Assembly (NCBI GenBank): GCA_030770545.1
Contig: JAUCMP010000028.1
Coordinates: 13,659,501-13,723,500 of the forward strand
Length of the DNA: 64,000 nt
Source: Macropodus opercularis
Taxonomy: Eukaryota; Chordata; Actinopteri; Anabantiformes; Osphronemidae
Direction of reading: 5' to 3'
Below are positions 1 through 7,122 of the stretch, piece by piece. Position 1 is the stretch's first letter. Each line of letters begins with the position of its first letter. The notes under the pieces were generated by a model, which was given only the letters and a program-made list of their open reading frames with translations, was not told the DNA's origin and searched no databases. A program made the position numbers and the translations under genes.

Positions 1-78
1 AGTCTTTCTCGTGGCCTCGCGTTTTGTGCACGCAGAGCTGCAGAGTGTCCTGCCTGTGTCACTTTATATGCGTGAGTG

Positions 79-98
79 TCAATCAATCAATCAATCAA
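79..98 (+). repeat. (TCAA)5 microsatellite opening the spacer repeat motif
   Basis: Five TCAA units are followed by a TTTATTTATAGAGCGCC stretch, where AGCGCC (112-117) and GGCGCT (142-147) form an inverted repeat. The arrangement resembles the A/T-rich ends of repeats scattered through fish genomes, so the spacer may contain an old transposon remnant. It recurs at the same offset in every unit; unit 6 has a variant TTTAATTATAG form near 13137. Confidence 0.7.
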
Positions 99-170
99 AC
101 TTTATTTATAGAGCGCCACATCCCAACACAGAGTTGTCCAAGGCGCTTAACAGACAATAACACCAATAAT

Positions 171-287
171 AAACAATATTAAAACAGATAGGCATACAAG
201 CCTATCTGTGTGAGTGTGTTTGTGGTTCGATGCTTTGAAACGCATGCGTTGCCATGTGTGGGTGTAACTTCATGTAAAACTTCATGT
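171..287 (+). repeat. 117-bp spacer direct repeat, copy 1
   Basis: This block starts AAACAATATTAAAACAG and is repeated with a 117-bp period by 288-393. It contains a perfect 10-bp inverted repeat, ACAGATAGGC / GCCTATCTGT, at 184-209 with a 6-nt loop, and the palindrome CGCATGCG. The doublet is present upstream of U2 in every unit examined, so the duplication predates the spread of the unit. Confidence 0.9.
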
Positions 288-393
288 AAACAATATTAAA
301 ACAGATAGGCATACAAGCCTATCTGTGTGAGTGTGTTTGTGGTTCGATGCTTTGAAACGCATGCGTTGCCATGTGTGGGTGTAACGTCATGTA
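288..393 (+). repeat. 117-bp spacer direct repeat, copy 2, in the U2 distal promoter region
   Basis: Matches 171-276 up to GTAAC, after which copy 1 reads TTCATGTAAAAC and copy 2 reads GTCATGTACGCG. It lies 200-305 bp upstream of U2, where snRNA distal sequence elements normally sit. I find no clear octamer (ATGCAAAT); AACGTCATG resembles half a CRE. The hairpin recurs at 301-326; units 13 and 14 carry GGCAAACAAG instead of GGCATACAAG in it. Confidence 0.85.
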
Positions 394-482
394 CGCGCGT
401 CAGCACAGGCCCCGACGCTCAGCGGGCCTGCAGTGGATCGTCATGTGGAAGATCTGGGGGCGTGCAAGGAGAGCACGGCTGT

Positions 483-488
483 GGGCGG
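483..488 (+). promoter_or_regulatory. GC box (GGGCGG) upstream of U2
   Basis: GGGCGG at -110 to -105 relative to the U2 start. Sp1 sites contribute to vertebrate U2 enhancers, usually further upstream, so this is a candidate only. Present in all units. Confidence 0.4.
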
Positions 489-531
489 TGCTAAGCAGAC
501 GGCGCTTTCTCGCTGCCAGTTCAACACACTG

Positions 532-551
532 CACCGCGACCAGCGAGGGGC
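532..551 (+). promoter_or_regulatory. Proximal sequence element (PSE) of U2
   Basis: CACCGCGACCAGCGAGGGGC begins 61 bp upstream of the U2 start. It resembles the vertebrate U2 PSE, which starts with CACCGCGAC, and sits where SNAPc binds to recruit Pol II to snRNA genes. Related elements occur at the same distance before U1 and U5. There is no TATA box, consistent with Pol II rather than Pol III. The same element precedes the U2 fragments that carry retrotransposons. Confidence 0.75.
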
Positions 552-592
552 GCCCAAAAGAGGCGGCCTCTGGCATCACGAGCATGCAGGTC

Positions 593-780
593 ATCGCTTC
601 TCGGCCTTTTGGCTAAGATCAAGTGTAGTATCTGTTCTTATCAGTTTAATATCTGATACGTCCCCTACCCGGGGACCATATATTAAATTGCTTTTTGGAG
701 CAGGGAGGTGGAACAGGGGCTTGCTCCGTCCACTCCACGCATCGACCTGGTATTGCAGCGCTTCTGGGAACGGTGCACCC
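593..780 (+). ncRNA. RNU2: U2 snRNA, unit 1
   Basis: Spliceosomal U2 snRNA, which pairs with the intron branch site. The start ATCGCTTCTCGG, the branch-pairing GTAGTA at nt 33-38, the following CTGTTCTTATCAG region and the 3' end GGTGCACCC match vertebrate U2, and the length is exactly 188 nt. Stem-loop IIb is GTCCCC/GGGGAC against GTCCTC/GAGGAC in human, a compensatory change that keeps the stem. Oddities shared by all copies: the Sm-site region reads TTGCTTTTTGG where human has TGGATTTTTGG, and stem-loop IV reads CAGCGCTTCTGGG where human has CAGTACCTCCAGG, leaving two G-U pairs in its stem. The gene is transcribed by Pol II from the PSE at -61. Confidence 0.97.
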
Positions 781-877
781 CCACACTCTGTGTTCAACGC
801 CAAGCCATTGTCATTGCGCTCCGCTCTGTCGGGCTCACCTTCTGTCCAGCCTATGGGATTTCCTGTGGGAAAAGGCA

Positions 878-893
878 GCAATGCATGATGGGA
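878..893 (-). promoter_or_regulatory. ZNF143/Staf-like site in the U1 distal element
   Basis: GCAATGCATGATGGGA reads TCCCATCATGCATTGC on the reverse strand, close to the Staf/ZNF143 consensus (CCCATAATGCATTGCG type). It lies 194-209 bp upstream of U1, the normal place of an snRNA distal sequence element. It could also serve U2 from downstream, but position favours U1. Confidence 0.6.
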
Positions 894-1026
894 CAAGTTT
901 GCTCCCCTTTGGGAGAAAACAACAAGACAGAGAAAGAACAGCGACTAACGTTCGCCAGCCTTTACTGAAAAGTACAACTGGTGCAGACCGGTAGGCTCCG
1001 CAAAGCTGCCTTCTTCCCACTGTCAG

Positions 1027-1046
1027 CACCGTCAGTGAGCGTGGTT
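1027..1046 (+). promoter_or_regulatory. PSE of U1
   Basis: CACCGTCAGTGAGCGTGG begins 60 bp before U1. It shares CACCG and AGCG.GG with the U2 element, allowing a one-base shift. Confidence 0.7.
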
Positions 1047-1086
1047 AGTCCCGGAGAGAGCTCCCTGAGTGCGAGCGGAGCAAGTC

Positions 1087-1249
1087 ATACTTACCTGGCA
1101 GGGGAGATACCATGATCAAGAAGGTGGTTCACCCAGGGCGAGGCTCAGCCATTGCACACCGGCTGTCTGACCCTTGCGAATTCCCCAAATGCGGGAATCT
1201 CGACTGCATAATTTGTGGTAGTGGGGGACTGCGTTCGCGCTCTCCCCTC
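1087..1249 (+). ncRNA. RNU1: U1 snRNA, unit 1
   Basis: Spliceosomal U1 snRNA, which recognises the 5' splice site. The 5' end ATACTTACCTGGCAGGGGAG is intact, with ACTTACCTG complementary to the splice site. Stem-loop I (U1-70K site) has GATCAAGAAGG where human has GATCACGAAGG. Loop II (U1A site) is ATTGCACACC against ATTGCACTCC. The Sm site ATAATTTGTGG and the terminal stem GGGGGACTGCGTTCGCGCTCTCCCC are conserved. It is one nt shorter than human U1, in stem II. This copy and those of units 8 and 22 have T instead of C at nt 88. A 3' box follows at 1257. Confidence 0.97.
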
Positions 1250-1256
1250 GTCAGCT

Positions 1257-1270
1257 GTCAAAGACAAAAG
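1257..1270 (+). terminator. U1 3' box
   Basis: GTCAAAGACAAAAG lies 7 bp past U1 and fits GTTTN(0-3)AAARNNAGA with minor differences. The 3' box directs Integrator-dependent 3' end formation of Pol II snRNAs. Confidence 0.6.
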
Positions 1271-1360
1271 CCTAGTCGTGAGCCACTCTGATTGCACAGA
1301 GCCTATCGGGCGCATGGCTCCGGGCAAGGGGAGGGGCCTAGCAAGCGGCGATAGCTGGGC

Positions 1361-1380
1361 CTCCGTGACGGCTGTGGCTG
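1361..1380 (+). promoter_or_regulatory. PSE of U5
   Basis: CTCCGTGACGGCTGTGG begins 60 bp before the proposed U5 start and shares C.CCG.GAC and GTGG/GAGG with the U2 element. In units 9-18 its first bases read TTCCGTGACGG because of a one-base insertion. Confidence 0.65.
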
Positions 1381-1420
1381 GGAAGACGAGGCGCCTCTGC
1401 TTCGCTTTGAGGCCCGGGCC

Positions 1421-1542
1421 ATCTTCGCTCCGGTTTCTCTTCATAACGCACAAGTCTTTCGCCTTTTACTAAAGATTTCCGTGGAGAGGAACTCAAACGG
1501 GTTGAGTCAATTTTTGCTGGGCTTTGCCCCTCGGCAGAGCCG
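1421..1542 (+). ncRNA. RNU5: U5 snRNA, unit 1
   Basis: U5 snRNA of the tri-snRNP, which holds exon ends during splicing. The core CTTTCGCCTTTTACTAAAG with loop I GCCTTTTAC is identical to vertebrate U5, as are GGTTTCTCTTCA (1432-1443) and ATTTCCGTGGAGAGGAAC. An Sm site AATTTTTG (1509-1516) is followed by a 3' hairpin, GGCTTTGCC / GGCAGAGCC (1520-1541, loop CCTC). The start is placed at A1421 because this gives the same 60-bp PSE spacing as U1 and U2; it makes the 5' end about 4 nt longer than human U5, and 1425 is the alternative. CTCAA..TTGAG before the Sm site can form an extra small hairpin. Confidence 0.94.
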
Positions 1543-2192
1543 CCAGAGTTTTGTGAAAGTAACAGAGAAATACACCGGCGTCGAGAGACGACCCCTCCCA
1601 AGTCTTTCTCGTGGCCTCGCGTTTTGTGCACGCAGAGCTGCAGAGTGTCCTGCCTGTGTCACTTTATATGCGTGAGTGTCAATCAATCAATCAATCAAAC
1701 TTTATTTATAGAGCGCCACATCCCAACACAGAGTTGTCCAAGGCGCTTAACAGACAATAACACCAATAATAAACAATATTAAAACAGATAGGCATACAAG
1801 CCTATCTGTGTGAGTGTGTTTGTGGTTCGATGCTTTGAAACGCATGCGTTGCCATGTGTGGGTGTAACTTCATGTAAAACTTCATGTAAACAATATTAAA
1901 ACAGATAGGCATACAAGCCTATCTGTGTGAGTGTGTTTGTGGTTCGATGCTTTGAAACGCATGCGTTGCCATGTGTGGGTGTAACGTCATGTACGCGCGT
2001 CAGCACAGGCCCCGACGCTCAGCGGGCCTGCAGTGGATCGTCATGTGGAAGATCTGGGGGCGTGCAAGGAGAGCACGGCTGTGGGCGGTGCTAAGCAGAC
2101 GGCGCTTTCTCGCTGCCAGTTCAACACACTGCACCGCGACCAGCGAGGGGCGCCCAAAAGAGGCGGCCTCTGGCATCACGAGCATGCAGGTC
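1543..2192 (+). other. U5-U2 spacer
   Basis: This 650-bp spacer holds, in order, the U5 3' box, a GC-rich stretch, (TCAA)5 with an A/T-rich motif, the 117-bp direct repeat doublet (1771-1993) with two perfect hairpins, and the U2 promoter region. I see no gene. The open frames in its second half run on into U2 and resemble no known protein. The same spacer separates every pair of units. Confidence 0.85.
1548..1566 (+). terminator. U5 3' box
   Basis: GTTTTGTGAAAGTAACAGA fits GTTTN(0-3)AAARNNAGA almost exactly and lies 6 bp past the U5 hairpin. It is the best 3' box of the three genes. Confidence 0.8.
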
Positions 2193-2380
2193 ATCGCTTC
2201 TCGGCCTTTTGGCTAAGATCAAGTGTAGTATCTGTTCTTATCAGTTTAATATCTGATACGTCCCCTACCCGGGGACCATATATTAAATTGCTTTTTGGAG
2301 CAGGGAGGTGGAACAGGGGCTTGCTCCGTCCACTCCACGCATCGACCTGGTATTGCAGCGCTTCTGGGAACGGTGCACCC
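2193..2380 (+). ncRNA. RNU2: U2 snRNA, unit 2
   Basis: 188 nt; no difference from the unit 1 copy noticed. Confidence 0.97.
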
Positions 2381-2686
2381 CCACACTCTGTGTTCAACGC
2401 CAAGCCATTGTCATTGCGCTCCGCTCTGTCGGGCTCACCTTCTGTCCAGCCTATGGGATTTCCTGTGGGAAAAGGCAGCAATGCATGATGGGACAAGTTT
2501 GCTCCCCTTTGGGAGAAAACAACAAGACAGAGAAAGAACAGCGACTAACGTTCGCCAGCCTTTACTGAAAAGTACAACTGGTGCAGACCGGTAGGCTCCG
2601 CAAAGCTGCCTTCTTCCCACTGTCAGCACCGTCAGTGAGCGTGGTTAGTCCCGGAGAGAGCTCCCTGAGTGCGAGCGGAGCAAGTC

Positions 2687-2849
2687 ATACTTACCTGGCA
2701 GGGGAGATACCATGATCAAGAAGGTGGTTCACCCAGGGCGAGGCTCAGCCATTGCACACCGGCTGTCTGACCCCTGCGAATTCCCCAAATGCGGGAATCT
2801 CGACTGCATAATTTGTGGTAGTGGGGGACTGCGTTCGCGCTCTCCCCTC
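2687..2849 (+). ncRNA. RNU1: U1 snRNA, unit 2
   Basis: Common form of U1 in this array, with C at nt 88. Confidence 0.97.
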
Positions 2850-3020
2850 GTCAGCTGTCAAAGACAAAAGCCTAGTCGTGAGCCACTCTGATTGCACAGA
2901 GCCTATCGGGCGCATGGCTCCGGGCAAGGGGAGGGGCCTAGCAAGCGGCGATAACTGGGCCTCCGTGACGGCTGTGGCTGGGAAGACGAGGCGCCTCTGC
3001 TTCGCTTTGAGGCCCGGGCC

Positions 3021-3142
3021 ATCTTCGCTCCGGTTTCTCTTCATAACGCACAAGTCTTTCGCCTTTTACTAAAGATTTCCGTGGAGAGGAACTCAAACGG
3101 GTTGAGTCAATTTTTGCTGGGCTTTGCCCCTCGGCAGAGCCG
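3021..3142 (+). ncRNA. RNU5: U5 snRNA, unit 2
   Basis: Same as unit 1; loop I, Sm site and 3' hairpin intact. Confidence 0.94.
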
Positions 3143-3792
3143 CCAGAGTTTTGTGAAAGTAACAGAGAAATACACCGGCGTCGAGAGACGACCCCTCCCA
3201 AGTCTTTCTCGTGGCCTCGCGTTTTGTGCACGCAGAGCTGCAGAGTGTCCTGCCTGTGTCACTTTATATGCGTGAGTGTCAATCAATCAATCAATCAAAC
3301 TTTATTTATAGAGCGCCACATCCCAACACAGAGTTGTCCAAGGCGCTTAACAGACAATAACACCAATAATAAACAATATTAAAACAGATAGGCATACAAG
3401 CCTATCTGTGTGAGTGTGTTTGTGGTTCGATGCTTTGAAACGCATGCGTTGCCATGTGTGGGTGTAACTTCATGTAAAACTTCATGTAAACAATATTAAA
3501 ACAGATAGGCATACAAGCCTATCTGTGTGAGTGTGTTTGTGGTTCGATGCTTTGAAACGCATGCGTTGCCATGTGTGGGTGTAACGTCATGTACGCGCGT
3601 CAGCACAGGCCCCGACGCTCAGCGGGCCTGCAGTGGATCGTCATGTGGAAGATCTGGGGGCGTGCAAGGAGAGCACGGCTGTGGGCGGTGCTAAGCAGAC
3701 GGCGCTTTCTCGCTGCCAGTTCAACACACTGCACCGCGACCAGCGAGGGGCGCCCAAAAGAGGCGGCCTCTGGCATCACGAGCATGCAGGTC

Positions 3793-3980
3793 ATCGCTTC
3801 TCGGCCTTTTGGCTAAGATCAAGTGTAGTATCTGTTCTTATCAGTTTAATATCTGATACGTCCCCTACCCGGGGACCATATATTAAATTGCTTTTTGGAG
3901 CAGGGAGGTGGAACAGGGGCTTGCTCCGTCCACTCCACGCATCGACCTGGTATTGCAGCGCTTCTGGGAACGGTGCACCC
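3793..3980 (+). ncRNA. RNU2: U2 snRNA, unit 3
   Basis: 188 nt, common form. Confidence 0.97.
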
Positions 3981-4286
3981 CCACACTCTGTGTTCAACGC
4001 CAAGCCATTGTCATTGCGCTCCGCTCTGTCGGGCTCACCTTCTGTCCAGCCTATGGGATTTCCTGTGGGAAAAGGCAGCAATGCATGATGGGACAAGTTT
4101 GCTCCCCTTTGGGAGAAAACAACAAGACAGAGAAAGAACAGCGACTAACGTTCGCCAGCCTTTACTGAAAAGTACAACTGGTGCAGACCGGTAGGCTCCG
4201 CAAAGCTGCCTTCTTCCCACTGTCAGCACCGTCAGTGAGCGTGGTTAGTCCCGGAGAGAGCTCCCTGAGTGCGAGCGGAGCAAGTC

Positions 4287-4449
4287 ATACTTACCTGGCA
4301 GGGGAGATACCATGATCAAGAAGGTGGTTCACCCAGGGCGAGGCTCAGCCATTGCACACCGGCTGTCTGACCCCTGCGAATTCCCCAAATGCGGGAATCT
4401 CGACTGCATAATTTGTGGTAGTGGGGGACTGCGTTCGCGCTCTCCCCTC
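4287..4449 (+). ncRNA. RNU1: U1 snRNA, unit 3
   Basis: Common form. Downstream, the spacer has CCTACTCG instead of CCTAGTCG, shared only with unit 24. Confidence 0.97.
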
Positions 4450-4620
4450 GTCAGCTGTCAAAGACAAAAGCCTACTCGTGAGCCACTCTGATTGCACAGA
4501 GCCTATCGGGCGCATGGCTCCGGGCAAGGGGAGGGGCCTAGCAAGCGGCGATAACTGGGCCTCCGTGACGGCTGTGGCTGGGAAGACGAGGCGCCTCTGC
4601 TTCGCTTTGAGGCCCGGGCC

Positions 4621-4742
4621 ATCTTCGCTCCGGTTTCTCTTCATAACGCACAAGTCTTTCGCCTTTTACTAAAGATTTCCGTGGAGAGGAACTCAAACGG
4701 GTTGAGTCAATTTTTGCTGGGCTTTGCCCCTCGGCAGAGCCG
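4621..4742 (+). ncRNA. RNU5: U5 snRNA, unit 3
   Basis: Common form. Confidence 0.94.
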
Positions 4743-5392
4743 CCAGAGTTTTGTGAAAGTAACAGAGAAATACACCGGCGTCGAGAGACGACCCCTCCCA
4801 AGTCTTTCTCGTGGCCTCGCGTTTTGTGCACGCAGAGCTGCAGAGTGTCCTGCCTGTGTCACTTTATATGCGTGAGTGTCAATCAATCAATCAATCAAAC
4901 TTTATTTATAGAGCGCCACATCCCAACACAGAGTTGTCCAAGGCGCTTAACAGACAATAACACCAATAATAAACAATATTAAAACAGATAGGCATACAAG
5001 CCTATCTGTGTGAGTGTGTTTGTGGTTCGATGCTTTGAAACGCATGCGTTGCCATGTGTGGGTGTAACTTCATGTAAAACTTCATGTAAACAATATTAAA
5101 ACAGATAGGCATACAAGCCTATCTGTGTGAGTGTGTTTGTGGTTCGATGCTTTGAAACGCATGCGTTGCCATGTGTGGGTGTAACGTCATGTACGCGCGT
5201 CAGCACAGGCCCTGACGCTCAGCGGGCCTGCAGTGGATCGTCATGTGGAAGATCTGGGGGCGTGCGAGGAGAGCACGGCTGTGGGCGGTGCTAAGCACAC
5301 GGCGCTTTCTCGCTGCCAGTTCAACACACTGCACCGCGACCAGCGAGGGGCGCCCAAAAGAGGCGGCCTCTGGCATCACGAGCATGCAGGTC

Positions 5393-5580
5393 ATCGCTTC
5401 TCGGCCTTTTGGCTAAGATCAAGTGTAGTATCTGTTCTTATCAGTTTAATATCTGATACGTCCCCTACCCGGGGACCATATATTAAATTGCTTTTTGGAG
5501 CAGGGAGGTGGAACAGGGGCTTGCTCCGTCCACTCCACGCATCGACCTGGTATTGCAGCGCTTCTGGGAACGGTGCACCC
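5393..5580 (+). ncRNA. RNU2: U2 snRNA, unit 4
   Basis: Common form. The promoter has the GCGTGCGAGG and AGCACACGG variants, shared with units 13, 14 and 25. Confidence 0.97.
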
Positions 5581-5886
5581 CCACACTCTGTGTTCAACGC
5601 CAAGCCATTGTCATTGCGCTCCGCTCTGTCGGGCTCACCTTCTGTCCAGCCTATGGGATTTCCTGTGGGAAAAGGCAGCAATGCATGATGGGACAAGTTT
5701 GCTCCCCTTTGGGAGAAAACAACAAGACAGAGAAAGAACAGCGACTAACGTTCGCCAGCCTTTACTGAAAAGTACAACTGGTGCAGACCGGTAGGCTCCG
5801 CAAAGCTGCCTTCTTCCCACTGTCAGCACCGTCAGTGAGCGTGGTTAGTCCCGGAGAGAGCTCCCTGAGTGCGAGCGGAGCAAGTC

Positions 5887-6049
5887 ATACTTACCTGGCA
5901 GGGGAGATACCATGATCAAGAAGGTGGTTCACCCAGGGCGAGGCTCAGCCATTGCACACCGGCTGTCTGACCCCTGCGAATTCCCCAAATGCGGGAATCT
6001 CGACTGCATAATTTGTGGTAGTGGGGGACTGCGTTCGCGCTCTCCCCTC
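5887..6049 (+). ncRNA. RNU1: U1 snRNA, unit 4
   Basis: Common form. Confidence 0.97.
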
Positions 6050-6220
6050 GTCAGCTGTCAAAGACAAAAGCCTAGTCGTGAGCCACTCTGATTGCACAGA
6101 GCCTATCGGGCGCATGGCTCCGGGCAAGGGGAGGGGCCTAGCAAGCGGCGATAACTGGGCCTCCGTGACGGCTGTGGCTGGGAAGACGAGGCGCCTCTGC
6201 TTCGCTTTGAGGCCCGGGCC

Positions 6221-6342
6221 ATCTTCGCTCCGGTTTCTCTTCATAACGCACAAGTCTTTCGCCTTTTACTAAAGATTTCCGTGGAGAGGAACTCAAACGG
6301 GTTGAGTCAATTTTTGCTGGGCTTTGCCCCTCGGCAGAGCCG
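6221..6342 (+). ncRNA. RNU5: U5 snRNA, unit 4
   Basis: Common form. Confidence 0.94.
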
Positions 6343-6992
6343 CCAGAGTTTTGTGAAAGTAACAGAGAAATACACCGGCGTCGAGAGACGACCCCTCCCA
6401 AGTCTTTCTCGTGGCCTCGCGTTTTGTGCACGCAGAGCTGCAGAGTGTCCTGCCTGTGTCACTTTATATGCGTGAGTGTCAATCAATCAATCAATCAAAC
6501 TTTATTTATAGAGCGCCACATCCCAACACAGAGTTGTCCAAGGCGCTTAACAGACAATAACACCAATAATAAACAATATTAAAACAGATAGGCATACAAG
6601 CCTATCTGTGTGAGTGTGTTTGTGGTTCGATGCTTTGAAACGCATGCGTTGCCATGTGTGGGTGTAACTTCATGTAAAACTTCATGTAAACAATATTAAA
6701 ACAGATAGGCATACAAGCCTATCTGTGTGAGTGTGTTTGTGGTTCGATGCTTTGAAACGCATGCGTTGCCATGTGTGGGTGTAACGTCATGTACGCGCGT
6801 CAGCACAGGCCCCGACGCTCAGCGGGCCTGCAGTGGATCGTCATGTGGAAGATCTGGGGGCGTGCAAGGAGAGCACGGCTGTGGGCGGTGCTAAGCAGAC
6901 GGCGCTTTCTCGCTGCCAGTTCAACACACTGCACCGCGACCAGCGAGGGGCGCCCAAAAGAGGCGGCCTCTGGCATCACGAGCATGCAGGTC

Positions 6993-7067
6993 ATCGCTTC
7001 TCGGCCTTTTGGCTAAGATCAAGTGTAGTATCTGTTCTTATCAGTTTAATATCTGATACGTCCCCTA
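6993..7067 (+). pseudogene. RNU2: U2 snRNA 5' fragment (nt 1-75), unit 5, cut by retrotransposon A
   Basis: The U2 promoter, 5' stem-loop, branch-pairing region and stem IIa remain. The Sm site and 3' stem-loops are displaced about 5 kb downstream, so no U2 particle can form. Homology to U2 continues to nt 82 apart from T for C at nt 76. The last 37 or so bases duplicate the start of the 3' fragment (target-site duplication). Confidence 0.95.
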
Positions 7068-7122
7068 TCCGGGGGGCAGAGTACTTATTTGGTGTTTGGA
7101 GCGATTTGGAGAGGTCGGGGAG

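Larger units (their letters stand above)
781..1086 (+). promoter_or_regulatory. U2-U1 spacer with the U1 promoter
   Basis: This 306-bp stretch holds a weak U2 3' box-like GTTCAACGCCAAG (792-804), a ZNF143-like site (878-893) and the U1 PSE (1027-1046). No gene is visible; the open frames through it run on from the U2 sequence and carry no recognisable protein. Unit 20 lacks 12 bp here (near 51388), a deletion bounded by two TGGG repeats. Copies after retrotransposons A and B and in unit 7 carry CTTTGAGAGAAA instead of CTTTGGGAGAAA. Confidence 0.8.

Noticed and set aside
433..888. 151-codon open frame and several overlapping frames repeated in every unit
   Set aside because: They run through the U2 promoter, U2 gene and spacer, overlap one another on both strands, show no protein family features, and exist because the DNA repeats.
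1215..1472. 85-153 codon frames across the U1-U5 spacer and U5
   Set aside because: Frame length changes with a one-base spacer difference between unit classes and the frames cover the U5 RNA gene, so they are not coding.
1543..2192. 5S rRNA, U4, U6 or tRNA gene in the long spacer
   Set aside because: I looked for the 5S internal promoter, the U6 start and the U4 5' sequence, because these are linked to U1/U2/U5 in some species, and found none.
7096..7122. Start of ORF1 at TTG 7096, nine codons upstream
   Set aside because: No ATG; the in-frame ATG at 7123 has a better context for a eukaryotic start.
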